A stretch of 34,818 nucleotides of DNA, from assembly GCA_020854215.1 (NCBI GenBank), contig JADZFY010000449.1, positions 1 through 34,818 on the forward strand, given 5' to 3'. This stretch comes from Chitinophagaceae bacterium. Lineage in GTDB: Bacteria > Bacteroidota > Bacteroidia > Chitinophagales > Chitinophagaceae. The position numbers were made by a program, and so were the translations under genes. This document shows positions 1-11,047 of the stretch, piece by piece. The notes under the pieces are model-generated. The model saw only the letters and a list, made by a program, of their open reading frames with translations. It was not told where the DNA came from and did no database searches. Numbering within the stretch: the first letter of the stretch is position 1; every line of letters starts with the position of its first letter.

Positions 1-1
1 G

Positions 2-1258
2 GTTGTTGCGGGAAGTGAAACCAACGATGATCCCTATCGTCCGTTGTCGCAATACAGCCGGGAACTGATTGCCGAACATGGAGATGCCACATCCATTCAG
101 TGGCTTCACCGCAGTGAACGCTATGGAGAAAAGCTGGCAACGCCCGATGTAAGTGTAGCCGATTTGATTGGTGACGTGGATCCCATAAAAGCTGCCAATC
201 TCAAACTCAGTTTTGCCGATGAAAGAGTAATCCATTATGGAATTATTCCCCGAAGCAACCGGGGCATCTTTGTCATTAATGAGTTGCCAGATCTGCAGGC
301 GAGGATACAGGTAGCGTTGTTTAACATCTTACAGGAAGGAGATATCCAGATTCGCGGATTTAAACTCAGACTTCCGCTGGATATATTATTTGTGTTTACC
401 GCTAACCCCGAGGACTACACGAACCGTGGCTCCATCGTAACTCCATTAAAAGATCGTATCGAGAGTCAGATATTGACGCATTATCCCAAAAACATTGAGG
501 ACGCACTCAGCATTACCGAACAGGAAGCAGGTATCGCCGACGAACAGTTACAAAAAGTGAAAATCAGCGACCTGGTTAAACGCCTTATAGAGCAGGTAGC
601 TTTTGAAGCAAGGGCGAGCGAGATGGTAGATCAGAAAAGTGGCGTATCGGCACGTTTGCCCATCGCAGCATACGAAAATGCTGTAAGCGCGGCAGAAAGG
701 AGAGCTATCATCAATAAAGAAACCGCTACGCAGGTATGGATTTCTGATTTAACCGGCATCATTCCTGCAGTTACCGGGAAGGTGGAACTGGTATACGAGG
801 GAGAACAGGAAGGTCCTTACCAGGTAGCATTTAACCTACTGAACAAAGCCATCCGGACACAGTTCGCGCTGTATTTCCCCAATCCTGATATGCTCAAAAA
901 AAGAAAGGCGCAGCAAAAGGAAACAGACAATTCGTATCGCACGGTAATCAACTGGTTCGATAAGGGAAACACGCTCGACATTTTGTTCAACCTAAAGGAT
1001 AAGGAAAAAATATTGCTGTTGTACAAAGTGGATGGGCTGTATGGACTTGTAAAAAAATCTTACCCTCATGCTAACGAAAAGGAATCTGCATTATTGATGG
1101 AACTCATATTGCATGGTCTCGCTTCCTATTCGCTGATTAGCAAAAAGGTATTGGATGGCAAAATTGAATTTAAAGACCTCATGGGTTCTATGCTCAATAT
1201 GAATAAAGAGGCTTCCTCCCTGGAAGACGAGGACGGATTTGAGCAGGAAGGGTATTAG
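2..1258 (+). CDS. AAA ATPase, magnesium chelatase subunit I-like (5' truncated by window edge)
   Basis: The frame is open from base 2 (VVAGSETNDDPYRPLSQYS...). The track start at 44 is an internal TTG. Motifs include GIFVINELPDLQARIQVALFNILQEGDIQIRG and ILFVFTANPEDYTNRGSIVTPLKDR, typical of MoxR/ChlI-like AAA proteins. Confidence 0.85.
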   Translation, partial: VVAGSETNDDPYRPLSQYSRELIAEHGDATSIQWLHRSERYGEKLATPDVSVADLIGDVDPIKAANLKLSFADERVIHYGIIPRSNRGIFVINELPDLQARIQVALFNILQEGDIQIRGFKLRLPLDILFVFTANPEDYTNRGSIVTPLKDRIESQILTHYPKNIEDALSITEQEAGIADEQLQKVKISDLVKRLIEQVAFEARASEMVDQKSGVSARLPIAAYENAVSAAERRAIINKETATQVWISDLTGIIPAVTGKVELVYEGEQEGPYQVAFNLLNKAIRTQFALYFPNPDMLKKRKAQQKETDNSYRTVINWFDKGNTLDILFNLKDKEKILLLYKVDGLYGLVKKSYPHANEKESALLMELILHGLASYSLISKKVLDGKIEFKDLMGSMLNMNKEASSLEDEDGFEQEGY

Positions 1259-1477
1259 ACGGAATCGTACCCTGGCATTTGGGTATTGAGAAAAATATGC
1301 GGAGGAAATAAGGCGCCGGATTGATTTTCCTTTGCTGTACACATGGTGTATGAGCGCTTTAATCTAAAGGTGGCAAACTGGAAAAAGACAAAATACATTC
1401 ATGTATTTGCAGCTGTGCCTGATGATAATATTAGCGTACATGCAACACTACACACGCAATACTACACTAATCTTACA

Positions 1478-2293
1478 TTACTTCAGTCGTTCCAGGGCTT
1501 CCTTTGCCGCTGAAAAGTTTTTATCCAGCCCTGCTGCTTTCTGATAATTTAATATAGCGTCGGCTTTATTCCCCAGTGCTTCCTGGCATCTGCCCGATTG
1601 ATAATACGCTTCGGCAAAGGTATTACTTACCTGAATGGCACGTTCAAATACACGCAACGCCCCGGAATAATCTTTCTGGTCGTACAACAGCAATCCTTTC
1701 TCGATGTAAGCCTCTAAAAACGTGTAGTCATTAACGAGGCATGAGTCAAACTCCGCCAACGCCTTCGCCTTATCGTTGACATTAGAATAGTACAGCCCTT
1801 TAATAAATCTTGCCTGCGAAATCGGCCGGGGTTCTTCCGCCACACCAATAACTTTATCGGCAATGCTCAACGCCTGTGAATCTAACTGATTAGCATATAC
1901 GGCAGCCAATTGAAGCAAAGGTTCCATAAACATCGGTGCCCGTTGTACCGATTTCAGTAACGCAGAAATACCACGGGTGGTATCGCCCGACTCCAGGAGT
2001 ATCACTCCCCTCTTGTACCAAAGTCCGGCATTGATACTGTCCATGTTCAGCAGCGAATCGTTTTGCACCAACGCATCACTAAACCTTCCGTTATTCAACA
2101 ACTCATCCATCAAAAGATAGCGAAGCCCCGCGGAGTCGGGTCTTGCACTAACTGCTTGTTGTAACCTGGCTATATTTACATTGGAAGCATCTCCTTTGGC
2201 AGCTGTATCTCCCTTATTTTCGGGAGATGGATTGCAGGCGTTGAAAAAAATCAAAAGGACTAAGAATACAATATCAAATCGTCTGGTCTTCAT
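1478..2293 (-). CDS. TPR-repeat lipoprotein
   Basis: The likely start is the internal ATG ([29 protein letters not shown]) with a lipobox-like signal. Repeated TPR-like helices follow ([52 protein letters not shown]). Confidence 0.82.
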   Translation of the reverse strand: MKTRRFDIVFLVLLIFFNACNPSPENKGDTAAKGDASNVNIARLQQAVSARPDSAGLRYLLMDELLNNGRFSDALVQNDSLLNMDSINAGLWYKRGVILLESGDTTRGISALLKSVQRAPMFMEPLLQLAAVYANQLDSQALSIADKVIGVAEEPRPISQARFIKGLYYSNVNDKAKALAEFDSCLVNDYTFLEAYIEKGLLLYDQKDYSGALRVFERAIQVSNTFAEAYYQSGRCQEALGNKADAILNYQKAAGLDKNFSAAKEALERLK

Positions 2294-4496
2294 ATTGCAT
2301 ATGTTTTTCAATAGCCGTGTCGTATTGTTCTTTCCATACTGTAATATCTCCCCAGTAGTCACCGTCAATTAATAGTTCGCCTTCCGTCACCATGCCTATT
2401 TTCTCAAAGGGTACGGTTGTTGATTGAAGAAATTTCTCGAACACAGGTTGCTGTTCTCCGCTAACGGAAACCACTACCCTACTCTGCGATTCACCAAACC
2501 AAAATGCATCCGGCCTCACCACTTTACCCGTATCGGCTTTAAATCCGAGGTTGCGGTTAAAGCCACTTTCACAAAGGGTAACAAACAATCCGCCTTCACT
2601 GATATCATGGGCAGATTCAATTAGGCCGCGTTTTATCAGTTCGCTAATGGCCTGCTGCAGGTTAAATTCCTTTTCCAGGTCGAAATGCGGCGCGGGTGAA
2701 TATTCCACCTTGTGCAGCTTATGCAAATATTCCGAAGAGTTAATATCGTCGTTCACTTCGCCCAGCAAATACAACAAATCTCCAGCCTGTTTAAAGTCGA
2801 GCGTCATCTTGCCATTGATATCATCCAGCAATCCCACCATACCAATGGTTGGCGTGGGGTAAACCGCGCCGTCCGGACTTTGATTGTAAAAGCTCACATT
2901 TCCGCCGGTAACGGGTGTATCAAATTTCTTACAGGCTTCACCCATTCCTTTAATGGCATATACAAACTGGTAATACACTTCCGGATCGTAAGGATTGCCA
3001 AAATTTAAACAGTTGGTTACGCCCAGCGGAACACCGCCACTGCATACGATATTTCGCGCTGCCTCACTCACGGCCATCATGCACCCTTTAAACGGATCGG
3101 CAAAAACATAACGGCTATTACAGTCTGTGGTAACCGCCAATCCTTTTTTTGTGCCTTTCACTTTTACCACCGGTGCGGCACTGGGCGCATTGGTAGATGT
3201 ATTGCCGGTACCCACCATGCTGTCGTATTGAGTATATATCCAGCGTTTGGAAGCAATATTGGGAATGGTAATGATTTTTTCCGCTATAGCTTTCAAATCA
3301 GAGGGTACGGGTATTGATGCCTGATCAAAAGCTTTGATCTTACTGAAATAAGCAGGTTCACGGTATTCTCTTTCATATACCGGTGCGCCGCCACCCAACA
3401 CCAGACTTTCTGCCGGCATCTCTGCTTCAAGCGTATCGTGCATATAAAAACGAAGCATACCGTCGGTAGTAACCTCGCCAATCTGAGAGCACGGCAAATC
3501 CCATTTATCAAAAATTTTCAGCACATCGGCTTCTCTTCCTTTTTTTACGATCAGCAGCATGCGCTCCTGGCTTTCGCTCAACAAAAGTTCCCAGGCCTTC
3601 ATGCCGGGCTGGCGAGTAGGTACATGGTTCAGATTAATACGCATACCCACACCACCTTTGGCGCTGGTTTCAGCGGTAGAACAAATGATACCTGCCGCAC
3701 CCATGTCCTGCATTCCCACTAAAGCCCCGGTAGGAATAAGCTCCAGACAGGCTTCCAACAGTTTCTTTTCCTGGAAGGGATCGCCTACCTGTACCGCAGG
3801 AAGATCTTCCACACTACTCTCTGTAATATCTGCCGATGCAAAAGCAGCTCCGCCCATACCGTCTTTACCTGTTGCAGAACCCACGATAAATACCGGATTG
3901 CCTTCTCCCTCTGCGGTGGCGCTCACGGTTTGTCCCACCTTTACCACCCCCACACTCATGGCATTCACTAACGGATTGGTATGATAACATTCTTCAAAAT
4001 AAATTTCACCCCCTACTGTGGGCACACCAAAGCAATTGCCATAATGGCCGATGCCATGTACCACACCGTTCACCAGGTGCTGGGTTTTTTCTTCTTCAAT
4101 ATTTCCGAAGCGAAGCGAATTGAGTGCCGCTATCGGCCTTGCGCCCATAGTAAATATGTCGCGATGAATGCCACCCACACCTGTAGCCGCACCCTGAAAA
4201 GGCTCTATAGCAGAGGGGTGATTATGACTTTCAATTTTAAATACAACACCCCAGCCGTCGCCGATATCGGCAAGCCCGGCGTTTTCCTCGCCAGCTTTTA
4301 CCAGGAGTTTGCCACCCTCGCGGGGAAGTGTTTTCAACCACCTTATAGAATTTTTATAGCTGCAATGCTCGCTCCACATCACGGAGTAGGCGCTCAGCTC
4401 GGTAAAGTTGGGTGTGCGTCCGAGAATGGTTTTAATCATCTCAAACTCTTCGGGTCTCAGTCCAAGTTTTTCGGCAGTTTCAACAGTTATTTCCAT
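2274..4496 (-). CDS. purL: Phosphoribosylformylglycinamidine synthase subunit PurL
   Basis: [85 protein letters not shown]. The start was moved to the ATG at 4496, since the upstream extension in the track is not family-like. Confidence 0.96.
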   Translation of the reverse strand: MEITVETAEKLGLRPEEFEMIKTILGRTPNFTELSAYSVMWSEHCSYKNSIRWLKTLPREGGKLLVKAGEENAGLADIGDGWGVVFKIESHNHPSAIEPFQGAATGVGGIHRDIFTMGARPIAALNSLRFGNIEEEKTQHLVNGVVHGIGHYGNCFGVPTVGGEIYFEECYHTNPLVNAMSVGVVKVGQTVSATAEGEGNPVFIVGSATGKDGMGGAAFASADITESSVEDLPAVQVGDPFQEKKLLEACLELIPTGALVGMQDMGAAGIICSTAETSAKGGVGMRINLNHVPTRQPGMKAWELLLSESQERMLLIVKKGREADVLKIFDKWDLPCSQIGEVTTDGMLRFYMHDTLEAEMPAESLVLGGGAPVYEREYREPAYFSKIKAFDQASIPVPSDLKAIAEKIITIPNIASKRWIYTQYDSMVGTGNTSTNAPSAAPVVKVKGTKKGLAVTTDCNSRYVFADPFKGCMMAVSEAARNIVCSGGVPLGVTNCLNFGNPYDPEVYYQFVYAIKGMGEACKKFDTPVTGGNVSFYNQSPDGAVYPTPTIGMVGLLDDINGKMTLDFKQAGDLLYLLGEVNDDINSSEYLHKLHKVEYSPAPHFDLEKEFNLQQAISELIKRGLIESAHDISEGGLFVTLCESGFNRNLGFKADTGKVVRPDAFWFGESQSRVVVSVSGEQQPVFEKFLQSTTVPFEKIGMVTEGELLIDGDYWGDITVWKEQYDTAIEKHMQYEDQTI

Positions 4497-4525
4497 GTGT
4501 TGTAAATTCAAAGTATAGGAAGCGG

Positions 4526-4533
4526 CAAAACTA
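4526..4533 (-). promoter_or_regulatory. Bacteroidota -7-type box (TAGTTTTG) upstream of purL
   Basis: Matches TAnnTTTG on the minus strand, 30 nt upstream of the purL ATG. No clear -33 element was identified. Confidence 0.45.
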
Positions 4534-5057
4534 CGAAAAGCGACTGGCATTTAGACTGAGATAGTGGGATATTGGGATGTTTTGGGATAAGCTGTGGAGA
4601 AGAAGGGAACTTTTACGAGGTGTACACTGATGGTACTATCATTGTATGTAGCGCTTATTCCGATGAGTGAAACGAACCGGGATCGCGCCCTGTACCGTTG
4701 AGATGAAAATTGAGCGGCGGGAGAAAACCAGTAGGTCCCGCGCCTGTAGTACGGCCGTCCCCATACTCCTATGGAAAGACAAATTCCCCAACCGCCATAA
4801 TTTGCTTTTAGTTTTCTGCACTTTCCAGGCGGGTTCCCAATGGCAGGTAGAAGTAACCAAATTGAACACCAGTTCTTTCACCCAACTTTCTGTCGCTACT
4901 AAATCACGTCAACGCAGGATGAATCAGTGAATCGGATCGCTGTTTAAAGCAAAGCATGGAGACATACCACATTTGGCGCGGAGAAGACGAATTGCGCAAC
5001 TTAGCACAAACCACGGTAATATTTTTTAAGTCTATTCTTTTCGAAATAAAATCACTG

Positions 5058-5065
5058 TATTTTTG
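5058..5065 (+). promoter_or_regulatory. Bacteroidota -7-type box (TATTTTTG)
   Basis: TAnnTTTG match about 45 nt upstream of the ATG at 5110. Confidence 0.4.
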
Positions 5066-5109
5066 ATTGGCAATGATTTCGTTTTGCCGAAACATTAAAA
5101 TAACGTTAT

Positions 5110-5697
5110 ATGAAATCGCTCAAAAAATTACTACTTCTTTCTGCAATCGCTCTGACTTCACTGCAGCTCAATGCCCAACGCATTCGCGTTACAGAGGGAA
5201 AGGTTCCCGACTTCAGTAATGAAAAATCGGTTAATACCGAATTTACTTATGAAAATATTGGGGTGGGTAAATTTGACAAAGAAGCTGACTACATTAAAAC
5301 AAAAACGGATGAGTATAATGCGAAAGAACCTGGCAGAGGAGATGCCTGGGCAAAAAAATGGATAGACGACCGGGAATACAGATTTCAGCCAAAGTTTGAC
5401 GAATTATTTTCCAAATACAGTGATCTTACCATTGATAAAAACGCAAAATTCACCATCATTTTCCACACCACTTTTATAGAGCCTGGTTTTAATATCGGCA
5501 TTACCCGAAAGAATGCTTTTATCAACGGCGAAGCCCTTATTGTTGAAACTGCCAATAAGAGCAAGGTAATCGCCAGATTATCGGTGGATAAGGCTCCCGG
5601 CAATGCGTATTGGGGTAATGATTTTGACACGGGTGAAAGATTGTCTGAAACCTATGCAACTGCCGGAAAGGCGCTGGGTAAATTCATTAAGAAATAA
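5110..5697 (+). CDS. Secreted protein of unknown function
   Basis: 195 aa with a clear Sec signal (MKSLKKLLLLSAIALTSLQLNAQ), followed by a strong intrinsic terminator. No family recognised. Confidence 0.8.
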   Translation: MKSLKKLLLLSAIALTSLQLNAQRIRVTEGKVPDFSNEKSVNTEFTYENIGVGKFDKEADYIKTKTDEYNAKEPGRGDAWAKKWIDDREYRFQPKFDELFSKYSDLTIDKNAKFTIIFHTTFIEPGFNIGITRKNAFINGEALIVETANKSKVIARLSVDKAPGNAYWGNDFDTGERLSETYATAGKALGKFIKK

Positions 5698-5724
5698 AAT
5701 TCCGATACACTGTCAACCAATCAT

Positions 5725-5763
5725 ATAAAGGGGTTGCAATGGATTGCAACCCCTTTATTTTTA
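5725..5763 (+). terminator. Rho-independent terminator
   Basis: ATAAAGGGGTTGCAA-tgga-TTGCAACCCCTTTAT, a perfect 15-bp stem followed by TTTTTAT. Confidence 0.9.
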
Positions 5764-5804
5764 TATGCATCGAAAACGTTCAACATCCCCCTTCACCTCT
5801 TTCC

Positions 5805-7367
5805 TCAAAACTTAAACCCAACCGTAAGTAAAATATTACCCACTGTATTGGTAAGCTTCGCCGCATTAAATACGCCTTCATCCAAACGATATGGATAATA
5901 GGCATCCTTCACAATCTGGTGAATATAGGCGAGATCAACAAACATACCTTTATTCCTCCAGCCCAACCCGCCGCTAATGTTCATTCGGCTTGCATTTGTA
6001 ATGTCTTCAGTTTGATTATCAAAATAATTGTTGCTGTAAGGATTGCCATAATAGCCAAAGCCCGCTCTAACCATTACGGTTTCAAATTTCAGCTCGCCAC
6101 CTACTCTAAAGTTAATAGCAGAGGTAAACACATTGTCCAGTGTGCGGTTTAAATCATTGAAATAATCCTTATCGGCCTGGTTGGTGTTATCCTGAGAATT
6201 AAATGTGTTGCCCTTGTAACTGAGGTATTCGATATCGGCAGAAATAAAGCCTTTTTGTGAACTTACGTCGGCCTGAGTTCCAAAAATATAAGCCAATCCT
6301 GCGCCTATCCGTAAAGGTGTTTTATACCGGTAGCTGTACTCACCGGAGTATCCATCATTTAAATCGAGAGAACTCTGCGTTTTTACTCCGGCATAACCTT
6401 CGGTATCGGCAGTGACACTGGAGTAATAAGTGTCTTTTAGAGTATACCAGGAGGGACTATGAAAGTTTAAGCCCACCCGTAATGCCTCAACCGGTTTAAA
6501 AATTATACCCAGGTTAATATTAACGCCTGTTCCATCCGTTCTTAAATAATCATCCGCAACAAAATAATTGAAATTGTTTGTGGTATTCCCAGTGGCATCC
6601 GATTCTCGGAAGCTACTGTTACGAACGTATTTTAACGTATTAATGTTAATGGAACCTCCCATATAAAATACATCGTTATAATTTCCTCCCAATCCAATAC
6701 TGAATTCAGATATTCCTCCTTTTGAATTGATAATTTGTTGTTGCTTTAGCCCGGTGGAAACACTGGCATTGCTGGCATACCCGGTGAGGTTGTTATTGTT
6801 GTCGTAAGTGGGGTCTATTAAGTAGGTGTTCAATCCAAGACTGGCGCCATAGGGGTAATTCAATGCAGCATCATCCGGATTGGTAGCATTACCGCTTATT
6901 AACTGATCGAGGTATTTCTCCGAATAGGAACTTTGATTATTGTCACCATCCACATAGGTCCTGCCATTAAAATTAGCAGTTTTGCTGATCGCTAAACCCA
7001 CGCTCATATTCTTCCATTTGCTATTGGCTTTATATGATGGTATTCCCCACACTACACCCGTTGGCCCATAATTGAATCCGCTTTTACTGTCGGTTGCCGA
7101 ACTGCCCCGGTAGTTTGCTTTACTGTTATTAAAAGAAAATCCGGGCGAAAGTACAATCTCACTTGTTTTATACAAACCAATTCCGGCGGGGTTGGTATAT
7201 AAGGCAGATATATCGCCACCCAATGCACTAACGGCGCCACCTATCGCTTGCGCCCTGGCAGTTCCCTGAGTTGTAAGCCAGGAGTACCGCACTGCATCCA
7301 AAGGCTCCTGAGCAAACGCAAAATGCAGTGAAAAAACTAAACCCAACGTAACGATGGTTTTCCTCAT
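5805..7367 (-). CDS. OmpP1/FadL/TodX-like outer membrane beta-barrel protein
   Basis: Signal peptide, then YSWLTTQGTARAQAIGGAVSALGGDISALYTNPAGIGLYKTSEIVLSPGFSF, the FadL-like hatch region. The C-terminus is aromatic (TVGFKF). Confidence 0.85.
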   Translation of the reverse strand: MRKTIVTLGLVFSLHFAFAQEPLDAVRYSWLTTQGTARAQAIGGAVSALGGDISALYTNPAGIGLYKTSEIVLSPGFSFNNSKANYRGSSATDSKSGFNYGPTGVVWGIPSYKANSKWKNMSVGLAISKTANFNGRTYVDGDNNQSSYSEKYLDQLISGNATNPDDAALNYPYGASLGLNTYLIDPTYDNNNNLTGYASNASVSTGLKQQQIINSKGGISEFSIGLGGNYNDVFYMGGSININTLKYVRNSSFRESDATGNTTNNFNYFVADDYLRTDGTGVNINLGIIFKPVEALRVGLNFHSPSWYTLKDTYYSSVTADTEGYAGVKTQSSLDLNDGYSGEYSYRYKTPLRIGAGLAYIFGTQADVSSQKGFISADIEYLSYKGNTFNSQDNTNQADKDYFNDLNRTLDNVFTSAINFRVGGELKFETVMVRAGFGYYGNPYSNNYFDNQTEDITNASRMNISGGLGWRNKGMFVDLAYIHQIVKDAYYPYRLDEGVFNAAKLTNTVGNILLTVGFKF

Positions 7368-7413
7368 ATTATGAATTCATTTAAAACCAATACGATCTAT
7401 AGCTTACTATAAT

Positions 7414-7439
7414 AAAAAGAGCGGATTGCCGCTCTTTTT
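7414..7439 (-). terminator. Rho-independent terminator for the 7489-8379 gene
   Basis: AAAAAGAGCGG-attg-CCGCTCTTTTT, 11-bp stem with a T-run on the minus strand. Confidence 0.85.
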
Positions 7440-7488
7440 GGTTTAACTATTATCTTTCTGTTGAAAACAATTCTCAAAAAAGATTTAA

Positions 7489-8379
7489 TTATCTTCCTCC
7501 TCTGCCTGGTCCGCGCGATGGTGTACTACCACCTCCACTGCTGCCTCCACTGCTTCTACTGCCTGAATTTGAACTGGGCATTATCCTCGGAGACGATGAA
7601 TTATTGCTACCGTTGTCAAATGTTCTTGAGGGTCTGCTATTGTTTCCGCTGTCAAACGAACGGCGCGGACTGGAATTTCCTGACGATGAACTGCGCGGTG
7701 TTACATAGTTATTGTTGCCATTTCTAAACACCCGCACGGGAGCATTACCATTATTCCGCACTTCAGCGTTTCCACTGCGATTACCATAACTGTTCAAATT
7801 AGCCCTCCTGGGAGTATAAGTTCCGGCAGGTCTTACCGTACCCGGTTTACCATAAATATTACCGGGATAATAATGTCCGCCGTATCCATAGTCGTAGTAG
7901 GGATTATAAAAAGAATAAGGATTATAAAATCCGCTGTACAGACCACCCCAGCCAAAACCCATTCCCATCCCAAAGCGCGAGTACGGAGAATACAGAGAAT
8001 AGGGATTGTAACCAAATCCTCCCATTCCAAAACCGCTGCCATAATAAGAGTATGGAGAATACATGCTTCCTAAATAACCATAATATCCATAATCATCTAA
8101 GGAAGACCACAACGAGCGATTTCTCACTTTCATCCGCAGGTAATTATCTTCACTGTTGTACGCCGAACGATCCTGATCTGTTTGTACGTTTACATACTCA
8201 TCCTGCCCTCCGCTGTTATCGTAATAGTCATCGTTATTTTCGGAATTGGAGTAAGCTATCCGTGGTTGTGGTGCAGGAGAATAATACAAATCATCAGGTG
8301 TTTGCCCGGATTTATACAGGGTGGAACAACTGCTGAAACCAATAGCCGCTGCTACCACGAGTAAAATTCTCTTATTCAT
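7489..8379 (-). CDS. Low-complexity Tyr/Gly/Ser/Asn-rich lipoprotein
   Basis: MNKRILLVVAAAIGFSSCSTLYKSG lipoprotein signal, a YGYYGYLGSMYSPYSYYGSGFGMGGFGYNPYS core, and a tail ending SGGSSGGGSTPSRGPGRGGR. Confidence 0.8.
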   Translation of the reverse strand: MNKRILLVVAAAIGFSSCSTLYKSGQTPDDLYYSPAPQPRIAYSNSENNDDYYDNSGGQDEYVNVQTDQDRSAYNSEDNYLRMKVRNRSLWSSLDDYGYYGYLGSMYSPYSYYGSGFGMGGFGYNPYSLYSPYSRFGMGMGFGWGGLYSGFYNPYSFYNPYYDYGYGGHYYPGNIYGKPGTVRPAGTYTPRRANLNSYGNRSGNAEVRNNGNAPVRVFRNGNNNYVTPRSSSSGNSSPRRSFDSGNNSRPSRTFDNGSNNSSSPRIMPSSNSGSRSSGGSSGGGSTPSRGPGRGGR

Positions 8380-8414
8380 ATACAGAGGGTTTTAAAATTA
8401 CAACATGAAGTTAC

Positions 8415-8422
8415 TACATTTG
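8415..8422 (+). promoter_or_regulatory. Bacteroidota -7-type box (TACATTTG) upstream of proS
   Basis: TAnnTTTG match in the divergent intergenic region, 107 nt upstream of the proS ATG. Confidence 0.35.
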
Positions 8423-8529
8423 CCACAATTGGCACTGTTAATCTATTCAAAATAGTTGGGTATATATTAGAAGATATCCTATGTGAATTAAAAATTTAAA
8501 AACGGACACCCAGGAATATATAAAGAATC

Positions 8530-10008
8530 ATGAGTAAAGAAATTACTTCCCGCGATCAGGATTATGCGCAATGGTATAATGATTTGATTATTAAAGGTGG
8601 TTTGGCAGATTATTCGGCCGTGCGGGGCTGCATGGTGATTAAGCCGTACGGATTTACATTATGGGAAAATATGCGCGACCAGTTAGACCGGATGTTTAAA
8701 GATACCGGGCACGTGAATGCCTACTTTCCTCTTTTTGTTCCCAAAAGCCTTTTTGAAGCAGAAGAAAAAAATGCCGAAGGTTTTGCCAAGGAATGTGCCA
8801 TTGTAACGCATTACCGGCTAAAAACCGATCCTGATAATAAGGGCAAACTTATTGTTGATCCTGAAGCAAAGCTCGAAGAGGAACTGGTGGTTCGTCCAAC
8901 AAGTGAAGCCATCATCTGGAACACTTATAAATCCTGGATTCAATCCTATCGTGATCTTCCGATATTGGTGAATCAATGGGCGAATGTGGTTCGCTGGGAA
9001 ATGCGGACACGCCTGTTTTTACGTACTACAGAATTTTTATGGCAGGAAGGGCATACCGCCCACGCTACTGCGCAGGAAGCGGTAGAAGAAACCATCCGCA
9101 TGCTGGATGTTTATGCCGACTTTGTAGAGAACTGGATGGCCCTGCCGGTGATAAAAGGTGTGAAATCCGAAAACGAAAGATTTGCCGGCGCAGTAGATAC
9201 TTATTGTATTGAAGCGTTGATGCAGGATGGCAAGGCGCTGCAGGCCGGCACGTCGCATTTTCTCGGACAAAATTTTGCCAAGGCATTTGAAGTGCAGTTT
9301 TTGAATAAAGAAAATAAACAGGAGTACGTATGGGCCACATCGTGGGGTGTGTCTACCCGGCTAATCGGAGCTTTGGTGATGGCTCATAGCGATGACGATG
9401 GATTAATAATCCCTCCGAAAATTGCGCCGCTGCAGGTAGTGATTGTGCCTATTCACAAAGGAGAAGAACAAAAAGCCACAATAGACGCCAGGGTACAGGC
9501 TATTGTGCAGGAACTGAAATTGTCTGGCATACGCGTGAAGTACGATGATAACGACAATAACCGGCCAGGATGGAAATTCGCCGAATATGAGAAAAAGGGC
9601 GTACCTGTTCGTATTGCTATTGGTGCAAGAGATATTGAAAATAATACGGTAGAAATTGCCCGCAGAGATACTAAAGTTAAGCAAACAGTGAGCATGGATG
9701 ATCTTCCGGTGCGCATCATTAACCTGCTGCAACAAATTCAGCAGGATATGTTTGAAAAGGCAAAGACCTACCGCGATGCACATATTACGAAAGCGGATAC
9801 CTGGGACGAATTTGTACGCCTCCTAAACGAAAAAGGAGGATTTATTGCGGCACATTGGGACGGCACGCCCGAAACAGAGGAAAGCATTAAAGAGCAAACC
9901 AAAGCAACTATCCGATGCATTCCTTTAGATGGAGTGACGGAATCAGGTGCCTGCATCCTGACAGGAAAACCCAGTAAACAGCGCGTGTTGTTTGCTCAGG
10001 CGTATTAG
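8530..10008 (+). CDS. proS: Prolyl-tRNA synthetase (archaeal/eukaryotic-type, class II)
   Basis: [101 protein letters not shown]. Confidence 0.97.
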   Translation: MSKEITSRDQDYAQWYNDLIIKGGLADYSAVRGCMVIKPYGFTLWENMRDQLDRMFKDTGHVNAYFPLFVPKSLFEAEEKNAEGFAKECAIVTHYRLKTDPDNKGKLIVDPEAKLEEELVVRPTSEAIIWNTYKSWIQSYRDLPILVNQWANVVRWEMRTRLFLRTTEFLWQEGHTAHATAQEAVEETIRMLDVYADFVENWMALPVIKGVKSENERFAGAVDTYCIEALMQDGKALQAGTSHFLGQNFAKAFEVQFLNKENKQEYVWATSWGVSTRLIGALVMAHSDDDGLIIPPKIAPLQVVIVPIHKGEEQKATIDARVQAIVQELKLSGIRVKYDDNDNNRPGWKFAEYEKKGVPVRIAIGARDIENNTVEIARRDTKVKQTVSMDDLPVRIINLLQQIQQDMFEKAKTYRDAHITKADTWDEFVRLLNEKGGFIAAHWDGTPETEESIKEQTKATIRCIPLDGVTESGACILTGKPSKQRVLFAQAY

Positions 10009-10011
10009 GTT

Positions 10012-10464
10012 ATGACTTTGTATAATTTTTTATTGCTGGTTCATGTGTTATCTGCCATTTTGGGAATGGGGCCCGGCTTTATTATGATTTACATTGTTAC
10101 GAAAGCTTCTACAATGACAGAGTTGAAGCATGCCTATCTCATCCGAAACCGGGTACACTATTTTGTTATGGTTGGTGGAACGTTGTTGCTGCTTACGGGA
10201 TTAGCAATGGGTACTTTACGTCCATATTTATTCCACATGGGTTGGTATGTCTCCAGCCTGGTTTTATTTGTAATTGCATTAGGCTTCGGACCGGTTGTAT
10301 TGTCTCCGAAATCAAAACCAATTAAAACGTTGCTGAAAAATCATACGGATGACAATATTCCGAAAGCGTATTACGCGTTGGCACGCAAATTGTTTTTTTA
10401 CGAGCGGATTGAAAATGTCATCTTCCTGATCATCATTGTGCTGATGATTTTGAAGCCCTTTTAA
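10012..10464 (+). CDS. Small integral membrane protein, DUF2269-like
   Basis: Four predicted hydrophobic segments; N-terminus FLLLVHVLSAILGMGPGF. The ATG lies 4 nt after the proS stop. Confidence 0.75.
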   Translation: MTLYNFLLLVHVLSAILGMGPGFIMIYIVTKASTMTELKHAYLIRNRVHYFVMVGGTLLLLTGLAMGTLRPYLFHMGWYVSSLVLFVIALGFGPVVLSPKSKPIKTLLKNHTDDNIPKAYYALARKLFFYERIENVIFLIIIVLMILKPF

Positions 10465-10567
10465 TTTCAACCTGATTTGTTTACGTTGTGCAGCTAACCG
10501 AAATTTCGAGTACTCTGTGCACTAAGCCTCTTAGGCTCATAAAATCATCTCACTCTATTTCTTTTAT

Positions 10568-11047
10568 CCGTGCATCTGTGGTATATTCTATTTTATCTGC
10601 CACGAAGGCACTAAGGCACGAGAACTCATAAAATCTCCTTTCATATCTTATCCATCCGTGCTTATGTGTACATTCTATTTTATCTGCCACGAAGGCACCA
10701 AGACACGAGAACTCATAAAGCCTCCTTTCATTTCTTTATCCGTCCGTGCATCTGCGGTACATTCTATTTTATCTGCCACGAAGGCACTAAGACACGAGAA
10801 CTCATAAAGCCTCCTTTCATATCTTATCCATCCGTGCATCTGTGGTATATTCTATTTCATTCGCCACGAAGGCACTAAGGCACGAGAACTCATAAAATCT
10901 CCTTTCATATCTTATCCATCCGTGCTTATGTGTATATTCTATTTTATCTGCCACGAAGGCACCAAGGCACGAGAACTCATAAAGCCACCTTTCATATCTT
11001 TATCCATTCGTGGATATGTGGTATATTCTATATCATTCGCCACGAAG
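10568..11047. repeat. 88-bp tandem repeat array (5 full copies plus a partial sixth)
   Basis: The CCGTG[C]-type unit start recurs at 10568, 10656, 10744, 10832, 10920 and 11008, exactly 88 bp apart. The unit contains CCACGAAGGCACYAAGRCACGAGAACTCATAAA. The 3' part of a degenerate copy lies just upstream (about 10519-10567). Confidence 0.95.

Noticed and set aside
3438-4505. Several 94-174 aa plus-strand ORFs antisense to purL
   Set aside because: No family motifs; they overlap a strongly conserved purL frame and are typical shadow ORFs.
8052-8336. 94-aa ORF antisense to the Tyr/Gly-rich lipoprotein
   Set aside because: Composition mirrors the low-complexity gene on the other strand; no start context or motif.
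9403-9783. 126-aa ORF antisense to proS
   Set aside because: Fully inside conserved proS coding sequence, low-information translation.
10666-10878. 70-aa ORF MYILFYLPRRHQDTRTHK...
   Set aside because: Lies wholly inside the 88-bp tandem repeat; openness is a by-product of the repeat, not a credible gene.
10568-11047. CRISPR array
   Set aside because: The repeat covers the entire 88-bp period without unique spacers, and no cas genes are present; it is a simple tandem repeat.
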